From Hydractinia symbiolongicarpus (taxonomy: Eukaryota; Cnidaria; Hydrozoa; Anthoathecata; Hydractiniidae): a stretch of DNA of 64,000 nt. The DNA lies in NCBI RefSeq assembly GCF_029227915.1, contig NC_079877.1:15086851-15150850 (forward strand), read 5' to 3'. The notes beneath the pieces are model-generated. The model ran no database searches. It was not told the origin of the DNA and was given only the letters and a program-made list of their open reading frames with translations. A program made the translations under genes and the position numbers. Below, one piece after another: positions 52,401 through 62,163 of this stretch; position 1 is the first letter of the stretch, and each line of letters begins with the position of its first letter.

Positions 52401-55400
52401 GTTGTGGAAACGACGTTGAAAAGACGTCGATGATGCGACGTTGTATTCATGTCGGAGGGCAACGTTGAAAAGACGTTGAATTTACGTCGGTTGCATCGAC
52501 GTTGCAGACCCAACGTTGATTAGACGTTGAATGTTGGTTGCGACGTCGCGACCAGAATTCAACGTCTAATCAACGTTGAAAAGACGTCGTGTGCCCACTG
52601 GGTTGTCCATTGTTAATTTATAATTTTAAAGGCTTATATCGATATTTTGTTACAAAAACTTTGATTGTTTAAAACAATCAATACATAATTATTATTTCGT
52701 AGTTGAAATTTCTGTTAGGTTTCTGTCTATATATGTAGGTATATAATAGACTGCTATTCGCACTCTCTGGCCGTGCTAAATTTAAAATGTTTTTTATCCA
52801 TGAAGTCTCGAAATAGCGTGGAAAAGAGTTCTCATGTTACCAACATATAGGTCTGCTTAGACGTTTAGATATAACAACTGTGAACATTCGCTGTCAACAT
52901 TGATACGTTCAAAATGCAGAATAAGCATGACGTAAGAGATGAAAATATCTGAGAGTTAATAACCGAGGAAAGGGCAGGGGAACGTTTTTATTATTTTTGG
53001 AGAACACATTCAGGTTAGGAGTTTCAACCCTTTTCACGCTGTGCATCGTTCGTATAAAATGTTCTTGAGCGGAATTTTTTTTATCCAACTTGAATAAATT
53101 TATAATGGCATACCATTTCGCATGAATGGATGAGGGGATTTTGTTTGCTGAATGGTTCTAATATAAATAGTGTGTTCAATGTTCAATATATCATAACATT
53201 TTTTTGATCAATATTTCGCATTATGCTTGCTTTAGCAACTCCAAAATGGAATATAAATACTGTTTATATCACTGAAATTGAAATTGAAACTCTTAATTTT
53301 GTACATTCCTAGAGCTCACGGATGTTCATGTATCTAAAATCAAAGGTACTGACGGAGACAGATGCGGCAGCTTCTCTTCACCTTGTGCATCCATCGGTTA
53401 TGCAATCAAGTATATAGGCAAAGCAAGAGACGTTATAAGACTTGATGGTGGACAGCATGAACAACTAACTTATATCGTGCCAGCAACAATTTATTTTAAG
53501 TTTGATTTGACTTTGACAAATTACAACCGGGATTCCAAACAGCCGCTAATAACCACTTATTCCAATGCAACTTTAAAATTTTTGTTCGCTACGGACGGAA
53601 AAGAAATAAAATATCTTCATCTTTCAAATATAACTTTTCTTATGGTGCCGAAAGTTTTAAAATTCCAAACCAGAAAAGTATTTGCTACCATTGAAAATTG
53701 TGCTTTTAACCATATATATGGTCATGTATTTACTGGACACCCGGGTGATAATAATGTTCTAACGGTAAAGAAATCTCACTTTTACAGTTCTAACCTTCTT
53801 GAGTTTGGTCCAATGTATGCTGGCAGAGTATTACTCCAGGCTTGTGAAATAAAAAATCCACAACGTGTTTATAGGACGATAAATATTAAAGGAAAATTTC
53901 AATTTCTGATGGATAATTGTTATTTTTCTAATCTCTCTGGCACGATTGAACTGGAATCTACAGGTAGAAAGGGAAGTAAAGTGACAATTCAGAATTCAAC
54001 ATTTGTTGGCTCATCCAGTGCTGACATAAGCATTAAACATATCCAGAATGTACATATAATCAATTCTACTATTAAAGGATTAATTGGAGGTGGATCGACT
54101 GTAAACTTGCGTTATATTCAACAACTTATCATAACAGAGAGCACATTTATCAACAACACTGCTTTTCAAGGGGGCGCTCTGGAGATTTACAATGTTACAA
54201 AAGCGTTCATCTTTAACTGTAAGTTTGTTAACAACTCTGCAGAATATGGAGGGGCGATTTACAACGTTGCTTTTGAAACACATTTGCAAATCAACAATTC
54301 TATATTTGCCTCAAATACTGCAAGTCGAATAGGAGGAAGTATATGCTTATCATCGGCTTCACATAAAAGGATATTTATGGAACAACTGACTCTTTTTAAT
54401 GTAAAGTTTACTGACTTCTCCAATAAGAAACCAAATATTGGTCATTATTTATTTTCCGATGGCCCAATCAACTTAAATCAAGTTTTAATGAAGATGAAAG
54501 ATAAAATTAGTCATGAATTTATTAACCCATTTATATGCAGTTTAGGCTGTCACAATTCTTGGTTCACAAAATTTACACTTGAATGTCCTCGTAATTATAA
54601 AACTGTACCCACCAAATCAGGGCTTCAAAAATCAATATTTTCTCTACGCTGTTTAAAATGCGCGAGTGGAAAATACAGCTCTCAAGGCCAATCTATGGAA
54701 TTAAATAGTCTGTTTATTCGATTTATTATAAGGATCAATACCACTACCACTGAAATGACATGTCACAATTGTCCAAACGGTGGAAACTGTGAAAATGGTC
54801 TAATTAGTAAAAGCAATTTCTGGGGATACAAGACAAGGCATAACAGCGTTAAGTTTTTACCTTGTCCAGCCCATTACTGCTGTTCAGACAAAACAGAAAA
54901 GTGCACATCTTATGACACGTGCAATGCAAATCGTGAGAAAGAACTTTGTGGATCATGCAAGCTCGGATACAGGTTGAATTACTTTAATGCTGATTGCATC
55001 AGGACAGGCAGCTGCAAAACATATATATTTTGGTGCTTGTTCTGTATTCATGGAATTCTTTATACAACATTTCTGGCCTATTATAAAGATATTATCGCAT
55101 TTCTTTTTCGAATTGTTAAGAAAAAAATAAAATATAGTGTCTCTAGCGATACTGGATCCTTAGTCACCCCTCTGTTGGACGAAACAGATTGCGATCAGAT
55201 GATATTGCCTTTCGAAGGCACTATTGAAAGTACACTTATTGCAGAGGACATAAATATCAAGCCAAATCTGACAAGTAAACTAACTCAGAGGCGAAGACAG
55301 AAAAATGACATAGACAGTACTGTCTATGCAATTGGCTTTAAAACAATCATATTTTTCTTTTATCAAACTCACGCATTGCTCAGTATTGAACACAATTTAA

Positions 55401-56485
55401 AAACATCGCAAGGATTTGTCTCAAAGATCAAAGAAGTATTTTTGTCTATTATGAACATACAATTTATTTCTACTGGAATGGCAAACCTTTGTCCTAGCGA
55501 CACTCTAACAACAACTGGAAAAGCATGTATTAATTTAGCCCTTTCCCCTACCGTTGTTGTATATTTGTTGCTTGTGGTGTTTGCTAAGAAGATTTATGGG
55601 CAATGCAAACGGTATAAGAGTACAGAGAATGGGAATAAACCTTTGCTTGAAACAAGAGCTGGAGCCTGTTATGTTCAGCTGATGTTGCTTAGTTATACTT
55701 CAATCTCAGTATTCTGTTTCAAATTAATCAATTGTGTACAAATCAACGAAACTGAACATTTATACATTCAAGGTAACATTACGTGTTTCAAGTGGTGGCA
55801 GTATCTGATTGTATGTATAATTCTGTTCTGGACTGTTCCATTACCACTATCGATCTATTTGTCCAAAACGATGCTGCGATCAAATAAAATCACATTACAG
55901 CAATTTTTTATTTGCTTCACACTTCCTGTTGCTTCACTTGGTTTCTACATGCGTTCGAAAATCCTTTACAGAAAAACATTTCGAATTGATTACACCGAAA
56001 AACAGCAAAGGCAAATCGAATACATTTTGCATTTGTTTACTGGTCCTTACAGAGAAAGAAAAGATGGGAAAGGTTTCATTGATTGGGAAACTGTAGTATT
56101 GGTGCGTCGTATTATCATAACGGGTTTATGTGTTTGCATTATCAATCCTGTTTTGAGAATGCTCGTCATGTTACCAGTGCTGTTTTCCTTCTTTCTACAC
56201 CATTTGTACACCAAACCATTTCGAAGCAAATTCTTAAATCACATGGAAACGATATCAATGTCGTTATTGTTACTCTTCAATGCTATGAATTTGTTTTGGG
56301 CGTTCTACTATATCAATGATTTGACAGGTATGCCGGATGTGACCATGATTGGCATAGTATTGACATGGATAGAAGACATCGTTCTGCTACTACCGTTGCT
56401 TTTCCTAATCGTAGCTTTATTCTATGCTTGCTTTAAAAAGGTAAAATTGATTATCAAAACGTGCTGTATAAAGAAAACAGATTAA
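40381..56485 (+). CDS. Beta-helix ectodomain, multi-pass membrane protein (intact paralogue)
   Basis: Exons 40381-40444 and 53313-56485 join to 1078 residues. Residues 1-20 are a signal peptide. About 60-400 form a repeat ectodomain with N-x-T sequons and GGALEI/GGAIYN/GGSICL turns, as in PMP/PbH1 right-handed beta-helices. About 420-590 are cysteine-rich (CASGKYSSQGQS, CHNCPNGGNCENG, CSDKTEKC, LCGSCKLGYRLNYF). About nine hydrophobic segments follow (near 592-615, 692-711, 763-780, 808-828, 849-871, 882-902, 953-985, 998-1020, 1040-1060). A charged loop of ~70 residues lies between the first two, and a short basic tail ends CCIKKTD. The architecture suggests a cell-surface receptor or adhesion protein. 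I do not recognise a characterised family member, and ligand and signalling are unknown. Exon 2 opens upstream of any ATG, so the signal exon is needed. The ~12.9-kb intron carries a 10-kb transposon. Confidence 0.85.
41150..41168 (+). repeat. Poly-C tract (19 C)
   Basis: An uninterrupted run of C in otherwise AT-rich intron sequence. It creates proline/glycine-rich open frames on both strands that are not genes. Confidence 0.95.
42547..43075. repeat. Left subterminal ACGTT/ACGTC array
   Basis: Dozens of CAACGTTGAA, AAGACGTTG and CAACGTC units. It includes a long internal inverted repeat with arms about 42590-42706 and 42775-42891, nearly perfect over ~117 bases. Units decay towards the interior. 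Confidence 0.9.
43076..45465. other. Transposon interior, left part, no gene seen
   Basis: It contains one copy of an ~80-bp repeat at 43478-43558 (see 47652-47910). A frame of 92 codons (43380-43658) overlaps it but has no support. Any 3' exons of the DUF4806-type gene would lie here; I found none. Confidence 0.4.
45466..46939 (-). CDS. Transposon-encoded accessory protein with DUF4806-like C-terminus
   Basis: Five exons on the minus strand: 46939-46750, 46653-46552, 46384-46319, 45947-45768 and 45683-45466. All four junctions are phase 1 with GT-AG signals, giving 251 residues. Exon 1 reads MSWSRAIWLENKQEEEGTIP and then a Trp-rich segment with YWPSF and ALWHKFPLVRVKI. The middle exons are acidic and Ser/Pro-rich, and exon 4 has a basic KRKHVSPVRQ patch (possible nuclear signal). 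The last exon (FQKRVLYLLTDIRNLLG ... LIEFEETLKDK) resembles the start of DUF4806, found in proteins linked to animal DNA transposons. DUF4806 normally continues with a Gly-Gly helix region that is absent here, so the end may be truncated or another exon missed. Role is probably in transposition or regulation; inferred only from context. Confidence 0.7.
45992..46180. mobile_element. TTAA-flanked 189-bp MITE nested in the transposon gene intron
   Basis: Ends GGGTATAAA and TTTATACCC are inverted, each flanked by TTAA (45988-45991 and 46181-46184). The inner sequence also pairs loosely (GTGTG...CACAC around AAATAAAAAA/TTTTTTATTTT). TTAA duplications are typical of piggyBac and Kolobok families. 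It lies in the intron between exons 3 and 4 of the DUF4806-like gene. Confidence 0.75.
48034..49921 (-). pseudogene. CACTA/EnSpm-like transposase (Transposase_21/DUF4218 type) with one frameshift
   Basis: Two long frames abut. 49921-48986 (311 codons) starts MAYLKRYRKNIAEVNKLARS, has an acidic stretch, then INIDGIPLYKSSSTQFWPIL, FCGNSKP, EYFCHEFLEELHKLRSD and CDAPARQFLKGIKGHTGY-DGCERC. The second, 48951-48034 (305 codons), starts in a frame that is open from about 49000 and reads DFVLDYMHLVCLGVVKRLL, GTLPSEFVRQPRSLNEFCRW and KATEFRQFLLFTGPIVL. The two lie one base apart in frame across a TATATATA run (about 48987-48994). The only GT-AG pair there would be ~26 bases and puts the join out of frame, so a one-base slip is the simplest reading. 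Together about 630 residues, near full length for this family. Candidate DDE-type acidic residues are D of INIDG and D of CDAPAR. It excises and inserts the element when functional. Confidence 0.8.
49922..50309. other. Flank upstream of the transposase start
   Basis: Contains repeated GCCAAATTAAATT and CCCCGCCAAAATTAAC motifs near 50010-50060. These look like E2F-type sites (CCCGCCAAAA) and recur at 51165-51255. It may include the transposase promoter. Confidence 0.35.
50310..50960. repeat. 129-bp tandem array, about five units
   Basis: The marker CATTTAG begins at 50324, 50453, 50582, 50711 and 50840, exactly 129 bases apart, and a shortened last unit has it at 50953. Each unit contains GTGACAAAAAAT, ATGTTCAGCATACTTTT, GCCAAATTTTGTCGAAAA and TTTTGGCCTAAAATGAC. 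Confidence 0.95.
50961..52116. other. Transposon interior, right part, no gene seen
   Basis: Direct repeats of CCGCCAAATTTAATT and TTCCCGCCAAAATT at 51165-51255, and TTTCCCGCCAATG near 51788. No supportable coding frame. Confidence 0.45.
52117..52602. repeat. Right subterminal ACGTTG/ACGTCG array
   Basis: Tandem and interspersed ACGTTGAATAAACGTCG, ATAAGACGTCGGTTGAATC and GTTGAAAAGACGTC units run into the terminal GTGCCCACTGGG. Same vocabulary as the left end, different arrangement. Confidence 0.9.
52603..53312. other. Rest of the beta-helix gene intron
   Basis: AT-rich. The acceptor (CATTCCTAG) at 53303-53312 is identical in role to that at 19031-19039 in the other copy. Confidence 0.5.
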
Positions 56486-58430
56486 AAAACATCATTCTCA
56501 CGTCGCAATAAGATTGGTAACCATGTAACACTGTTTGTTCCTTAAAACTTTTTGAATTTTATAGTAATACTTTTGTGTAGTAGATAATTCTTTGACATTA
56601 GTGTTCTTTGCATGAATTTGACAAATTGAAGAACATGGTGGAAATTAATAGTTTAGAACTTAGTTTTAACATTTTCAGTGTTCGATTTTGCAAGCGCGTT
56701 ACATATCATTATATTTGTTAAAGAAAAATTCCCGTGAGCCTCAAAGGTAAAACCTATCGTATTTAAATCATACTATTCAAGTACACTCTACTGAAGTCTT
56801 AAAATAGTGTCTTGGTTTACTTTTTAAAGTCTCGTTTCGAATATATACAAAAGAGTTTCATTCTCGTGCATCTGGTGCTTCTCCGTTGTAGTTTTTTACT
56901 TTACACTGTGATACACAGACGTTGAGTATTCCTAAAACCTTATTATTTAAGTTTTGGCTTTATATTTATAAATCATTGTACTTTTACATTGTACTTTGTA
57001 TAAAAGGTGGAGGTGTATCAAAACAAAAATTACTTTTGGCATATATAACTTTGTAAGCAAATTATATTTTATTGAAAAGAATTAAGATAAAAATGTTTGT
57101 TATTTAATATATTCCTTAACAATTTATATTGTTCATTTACAATTATTATTATCCTATTATAAGCCTTCCTAAAAATAAACAAATACCCACTTAGTACTTT
57201 ATTTATCCGTAAAGTAAAAAGCAAAAATTTTCAGGCGAGGATTTTTTCTTCTTATACTTGATCTGCTGGCATTCTATAGATGGTGTAGAAGATTTCTATA
57301 CCTTCTCTTGTACACAAGAATTGGTAATTATTTGGCATGTAATTTACATTCTGAAGAATAATATTAGGTATTTTAACTCTACAGTGCTTGTTTACTTTTA
57401 TTTATTTTTCTTCTTGATGTTTTTCTCGAGCGTAAGATATGTATAATAAATTAAATGGTGAATTGGGTTATGAAAAAAAGAATATTATAAGAAAGAGAAA
57501 TGAAACACGAATTGTTTTTTAGCATCTTGACAATTTTGCATAATTTTGTAAACAACTTATAACAGAGTCGGAATAGCTATAAAACTTTACAAAAATTTGT
57601 TTGGCAGGTAAATTTAAATGTTTTTTGAACTCAAAACCACTGTTTTCTTTTTTGTTCAAACATTTTAACAAGTTCAGAAGGTTTATGGCTATTGTTATTG
57701 CTTTTAGACCATAAAAGTCATTAATTTGTTTATTTTTAAGCCCTACCTAATGTTCAATATCATTTTTCTGTAAAACTTCAGCGATTTTAAATTGACAACT
57801 GGTTCCTGAGTACTTACTTTAATGGTAAAGTGTGAAGATTATAGATTTTACTTATACGGCCATTTAAAGAAAACCCCGCTTTTGCTTATGCCAGGGTGCT
57901 ACTCGACACATTCACTCAAGCCACGCGAGTCATAACGAGTTTATATTGCCTTTAGACTATAATTATGAAATAAAGTAACGTCAAACCAATCACGTTGCGC
58001 GCCAAAATTTAAAAAAGAGATTTTTTGTTTTGGGGGAGTTGTGCTGATTCAGTGAAAGAATAATTTGAAAGAACAATTTGAAACTATTTTTGTAAAAAAA
58101 ATGAGAGCGGTAATCTATGGATTTTTTTATATAAATCTTTTTCACAGATCGCACAAATAATTCCGTACTAAATTATCTTTCACTGCCCACTACTAAAGAA
58201 AAATGATAAAGGTACACCCTATATTGTTTTGATTTGGTGTCCTAAATTGCACACTATTACATGATATTGAAGGAACAATGTATTAGGTATACTACATTTT
58301 TGGCTACCTCTGTATGAGAAATTCTGAAATATCAAAAACGTTTATTTCTACGCCAATTATTGCGAATGGGCAAAGAAATAACGTAGTTATTTGTTTGTTG
58401 TGAAATTATCTTTAAAACGAAAAGAAATGA
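56486..58430. other. 3' flank of the beta-helix gene and intergenic
   Basis: The first ~105 bases match the 3' flank of the minus-strand copy (CGTCGCAATAAGATTGG and TAGTAATACTTTTGTGTAG shared), then similarity ends. Nothing else supported. Confidence 0.45.
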
Positions 58431-58862
58431 TGACATTCATTTCGAACGAGATTATACTTGTCTTACAGAGACCAAATAAAGACGTCCTTGAGACGTTTAT
58501 TTCCAACGAGATTTTACTGGTCTTAGAGAGACCAAATGAAGATGTCTTTAAGACATTTCTTTCGAACGAGATTTTACTGGTCTTACAGAGACCAAATAAA
58601 GACGTCTTTGAGACGTTTCTTTAGAAGGAGATATAACTGGTCTAACGGAGACCAAATAAAGACATCTTTAAGACGTTTCTTTAGAACGAGATATAACTGG
58701 TCTAACGGAGACCAAATAAAGACGTCTTTAAGACGTTTCTTTAGAACGAGATTGTACTCGTCTTATAAAGACGTCTTTAAGACGTCTTTTTCTGGTTGAG
58801 AGACGTCCGAACGAGCTAGAGACGAGAAAAGACGTCTTTAAGACGTCTTTGTGTTTACTGGG
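58431..58862. repeat. 60-bp tandem array and one end of an ACGTC-type transposon
   Basis: Units with TTCGAACGAGATT, ACTGGTCTTACAGAGACC and AAAGACGTCTTTGAGACG repeat at exactly 60-bp spacing (GACGTC-type core at 58481, 58541, 58601, 58661, 58721). The array ends in AAAGACGTCTTTAAGACG, then TGTGTTTACTGGG. The reversed end, CCCAGTAAACAC, resembles the CCCAGTGGGCAC tip of the 10-kb element. No matching left end found. Confidence 0.75.
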
Positions 58863-60328
58863 TACCTCCCATCTGAAAACAAGTTGAATTCGTATGAATG
58901 GGCTTGGAAAGTTTTCAAGGAATCTTTTTATTTTTTTGTCAAGATGGATTTTTAATCTATTTTTATTTTATTTTAGGTGATGATAATTCGTGTTTAATCG
59001 TAATATATTCTGAAATTAATATAATGCATTGTTGGACAATTACTTGCATGCTCTAAATTCCGATCTATTGATCATATATAAGCATGAAATATTCTCAAAG
59101 TGGTTATTTCATTAATTCAAACATTTAGGATACCTTTTACTACCTGTCAAATCCTCTTAACGTTTAAAATAAGATACTCCTAATCCAATACTCTGATGCA
59201 TAATTTGCGGATTAATTTTTTTTCCTAATAGCAAAAGAATGCATCAGTTTTGTGAACAGTTTTTGTCCAATAAACTTATTTTATACGACGTAAAAAAATG
59301 TTTCCTATTTCCTATTTCAAAACTTATTTTCAAGTATTCTTTTAATTAATACATATTCCTTGAATTGATCTAATAGTTTACAGTTCATTTTGGAAATAGC
59401 CATAGAGCATTAGTAACTCATTCTGTTCTGCTTTTTTAATTCTTTAAACACATAGGGGATTTTCTTAATAACATTGTTTCTTAGGTTAAATATACTGTTA
59501 AAACTTATCTGGAAGAGTGTCACTGCCTTAGAAATCAGTAACACAGGCGCATATATTATTCATATCAGTCTATACTGGCGAAGAGGGAAGCATATTTTAA
59601 CAGCAGGGCTAACACAGTGTTGGATTCAAGGAAATTAGAAACATACTTTTAAAATACACTTTATGCATTTATGTTGTATTTCAGTTCTACACGTTAATAC
59701 CCATTTTTCTGTCATAGTTTCTTCTCTGTACAACGACTGATGCAAGCGTTTTGTTTCTTTGTTTTTTGGCTCTACACGTTTTTCAATTTTCTATACAAAA
59801 TCATAGCGTTGACATCACAGTAATTGAAGAAGGGGTACTGCAAAATTTCTTGCAAAAACATTTTTTTTAATTCTCCTCAAGACACAGGTTTTTAAAACTT
59901 TCATAAATTTTGCGGACTAAATAAACACGGAAAATGTTTTGCAAATGAGTTGGACCAAAATGCAAGTAGACGGTTATAATAACCACCAATCGAACTCTGA
60001 GTACACTTAAATTTCCCTTAAAATATGGTAATTTGCATCATTATAGTAGTCTAATGGGCTAAAATGAATTTCCTAAGTCAACCTACAAAGAAAAACGCAA
60101 GAATTGAAGGAAAGTTTATGTTTTTCTGTTAACACAGTAAATTGTTTATTAAATCAGATCAAAATTTACTTGTGTCTTAACTTGAGGACATTAGAAAATG
60201 TTTTAATGATTTCGCGTTACCTTACATTTTATTTGCATTAAGCTGTTAAAGTAAGAACGAGAAAGAAAACAACAACACTTAATAGATCCAAGTAGCCCTA
60301 ACAAAATGTAAAAGAATCTCACTTTTGT
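58863..60328. other. Intergenic, no gene seen
   Basis: AT-rich sequence without supported frames or repeats. Confidence 0.5.
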
Positions 60329-60332
60329 TTAA

Positions 60333-61066
60333 CCCTATTCGGTCCGGGGTTTTTAGAACATACTATGACCGGGGGAGCGGATTCCGCCCCCCCCCCTCAA
60401 TAACTTTTCATAGGATTGTTCAAATTGAATCAAACTTGGCACACTTATAGTACGTTATAAAAGGAACAAAATGGCGGTAATAAATTTTTGCTTGCGTCAG
60501 CACATTTTCTGTGACGTCATCAGAAGCTTGAAAATTGTTAAAAATGCCACTATCTGCTTAAAATATAATTACTTTTGTTCTAGAGCGAATTTTTACATTC
60601 TGTTTGAAGTTTCTGAAAGATAAATAAAATTGTTTTAACATATCTTCCGGTTTTTACATGGATCGGATAAAAAATTGCCAAAAATTGCCCGAAAATCCGT
60701 TTTTTTCCGATTTTCGGGTAAAGTCCGACAAAATCGGGAAATCGGATTAGTCACGTGTCAAAATTATTCAAAATGATTCTTCTTGATGAAACAAAGTTGT
60801 GTTGCAAGTTTCAAGTTTTAAGGATAATCCTAACAAGAGTTATTATATTTTTTTTTTATTAGATTTTAGGGGTAGATTCGAGTAATGGCCAATATGAAAG
60901 CCTCTGAAAGGTATGGGACCTAAAAATTTAGCAGGCAGGTGTCTAATAGATAAATGTTGAAACTCAGTAAGTATCATAGCCATATAAGAAAGCAATCAGG
61001 AGTTATTAAAATAAAACCGTCAGGGGGGGGCGGAATCCGCCCCCCCCCCCCCCGGACCGAATAGGG
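60333..61066. mobile_element. 734-bp TTAA-flanked MITE (piggyBac/Kolobok-like)
   Basis: It begins CCCTATTCGGTCCGGGG and ends with the reverse complement, flanked by TTAA at 60329-60332 and 61067-61070. Both tips continue with GGCGGATTCCGCC and C-runs and a less exact AATAACT block, so the inverted repeats are about 60-80 bp. The interior has no transposase. TTAA target duplication and a CCC start fit piggyBac. Confidence 0.85.
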
Positions 61067-61674
61067 TTAAGTAAGGGAAACACGCATTCCTAGTAATGAG
61101 GGGAAAATATGTCATAAAATGTTTCATCTATATAATATCTGAAACAACAGTTACTTAACAAAACAATGGGGGTAAAATTGCAATATCCTAAAGTAGTGCC
61201 AATAGTACTTAGACGAACAATCACATTTAAACAAAGTATACAGAAAGGACATACTTTAGACAAGATTTTAATCAATGTCTTTAGCCTTTAAAATTTAACA
61301 TATTCTTTACATTTCTGTTATACGTTTTTAACTGCCTTTATGGCAGGAGTCAAAAAATCAATTACATTCTTTTTATGCCCTTTTTTCAATATTGCAGACC
61401 ATTTATTCTTTCGCAACGCAAAGTTTTTATTTTCAAGATTTATTATGTACAGAAAACTGTTGGTATGAACCAATATAAAAGAAACACTTGCCTTAACTTA
61501 GAAGCTGGAAAAACAATTGAAAATGTAAAATTTCAGTTATGAATTTAAAGAACAGGAAAGAGTCTCATTTGTAGAAACGTTGTAGAAATAAATTCGCATA
61601 AAAAAAGGGAAAAAGGTAAAGTAAAAAATTAATAAAAAAGAGACTAAAATTGCAACTGTATTCTTATGCATCTC
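61067..61674. other. Likely 3' flank of the coiled-coil/Cys-rich gene
   Basis: No frame of note. It is downstream of the minus-strand exon at 61675 and may contain its 3'UTR. Confidence 0.4.
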
Positions 61675-62163
61675 CTATCCTGTTAATTCGCAGCAATTTC
61701 CAATGCAATAACCATGCTGCAAGAAACACCATAAACAAGCATCTGTTATAATTCCATGTATGTTGGGATCATATACAAAGTTCCCAAAACAAGTACAACA
61801 TGTTTCACAAGGTACAGTACTCGCACAACCAGAATTGTCACTTTGTAGTATAAAAGAATCAGATTGAGCATTAGTTGATTTATTGCTGAATTGTATCTCA
61901 TCTTCGTAATTTGTTTGAAGTTTCTTTTTCAAAAGTGAATTTTCTTTTTCTAATTCCGCAGTTTGGGTTCTTAAAGTTCTTATTTGTTTCGCAATTTTAA
62001 GTGTGTATTTTATGAGTGGTATGATAGCTTCATCGGGAGATATCAAGCCAAGTTTCTTGAATAGTTCCCCAACCGTCTGGTTTCTGGTTATATTGAAGGG
62101 AACTTGATAAGGTACTGCTACTTGTGGCATGCCATTTACGGCAATGCTGAACAAAAGGAACGT
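61675..62163 (-). CDS. Secreted coiled-coil and cysteine-rich protein, last exon
   Basis: A single exon after a TTTTATAG acceptor, phase 0, 162 codons to the stop. It opens TFLLFSIAVNG, the end of a signal peptide, then a segment with NITRNQTVGELFKKLGL. A leucine-heptad coiled coil follows (about residues 55-85 of the exon, IRTLRTQTAELEKENSLLKK). It ends in a dense Cys region (PCETCCTCFG, ACLWC, CIGNCCELTG; twelve Cys in about 50 residues). The start Met must lie in an upstream exon beyond 62163 that I could not place. A coiled coil next to a Cys-rich tail suggests an oligomerising extracellular or structural protein. I do not recognise the family. Confidence 0.6.
   Translation of the reverse strand, partial: TFLLFSIAVNGMPQVAVPYQVPFNITRNQTVGELFKKLGLISPDEAIIPLIKYTLKIAKQIRTLRTQTAELEKENSLLKKKLQTNYEDEIQFSNKSTNAQSDSFILQSDNSGCASTVPCETCCTCFGNFVYDPNIHGIITDACLWCFLQHGYCIGNCCELTG

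Larger units (their letters stand above)
42547..52602 (-). mobile_element. 10-kb CACTA/EnSpm-like DNA transposon
   Basis: The ends are perfect 12-bp inverted repeats, CCCAGTGGGCAC at 42547-42558 and GTGCCCACTGGG at 52591-52602. Both are followed inward by several hundred bases of short ACGTT/ACGTC repeats, the kind of subterminal arrays a transposase binds. A TT flanks each side, a possible 2-bp target duplication, too short to be decisive. The interior carries a transposase-type gene and a second gene ending in a DUF4806-like domain, both on the minus strand. The superfamily call rests on the transposase resembling Transposase_21/DUF4218 (tnp2-like) proteins. The termini start CCCAGT rather than the plant CACTA, so the exact class needs checking. 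It sits in the intron of the plus-strand beta-helix gene, in opposite orientation. Confidence 0.8.

Noticed and set aside
58391-58799. Repetitive 77- and 87-codon frames
   Set aside because: The 60-bp period is a multiple of three, so frames stay open by repetition. They are tandem DNA repeats, not a repeat protein gene.
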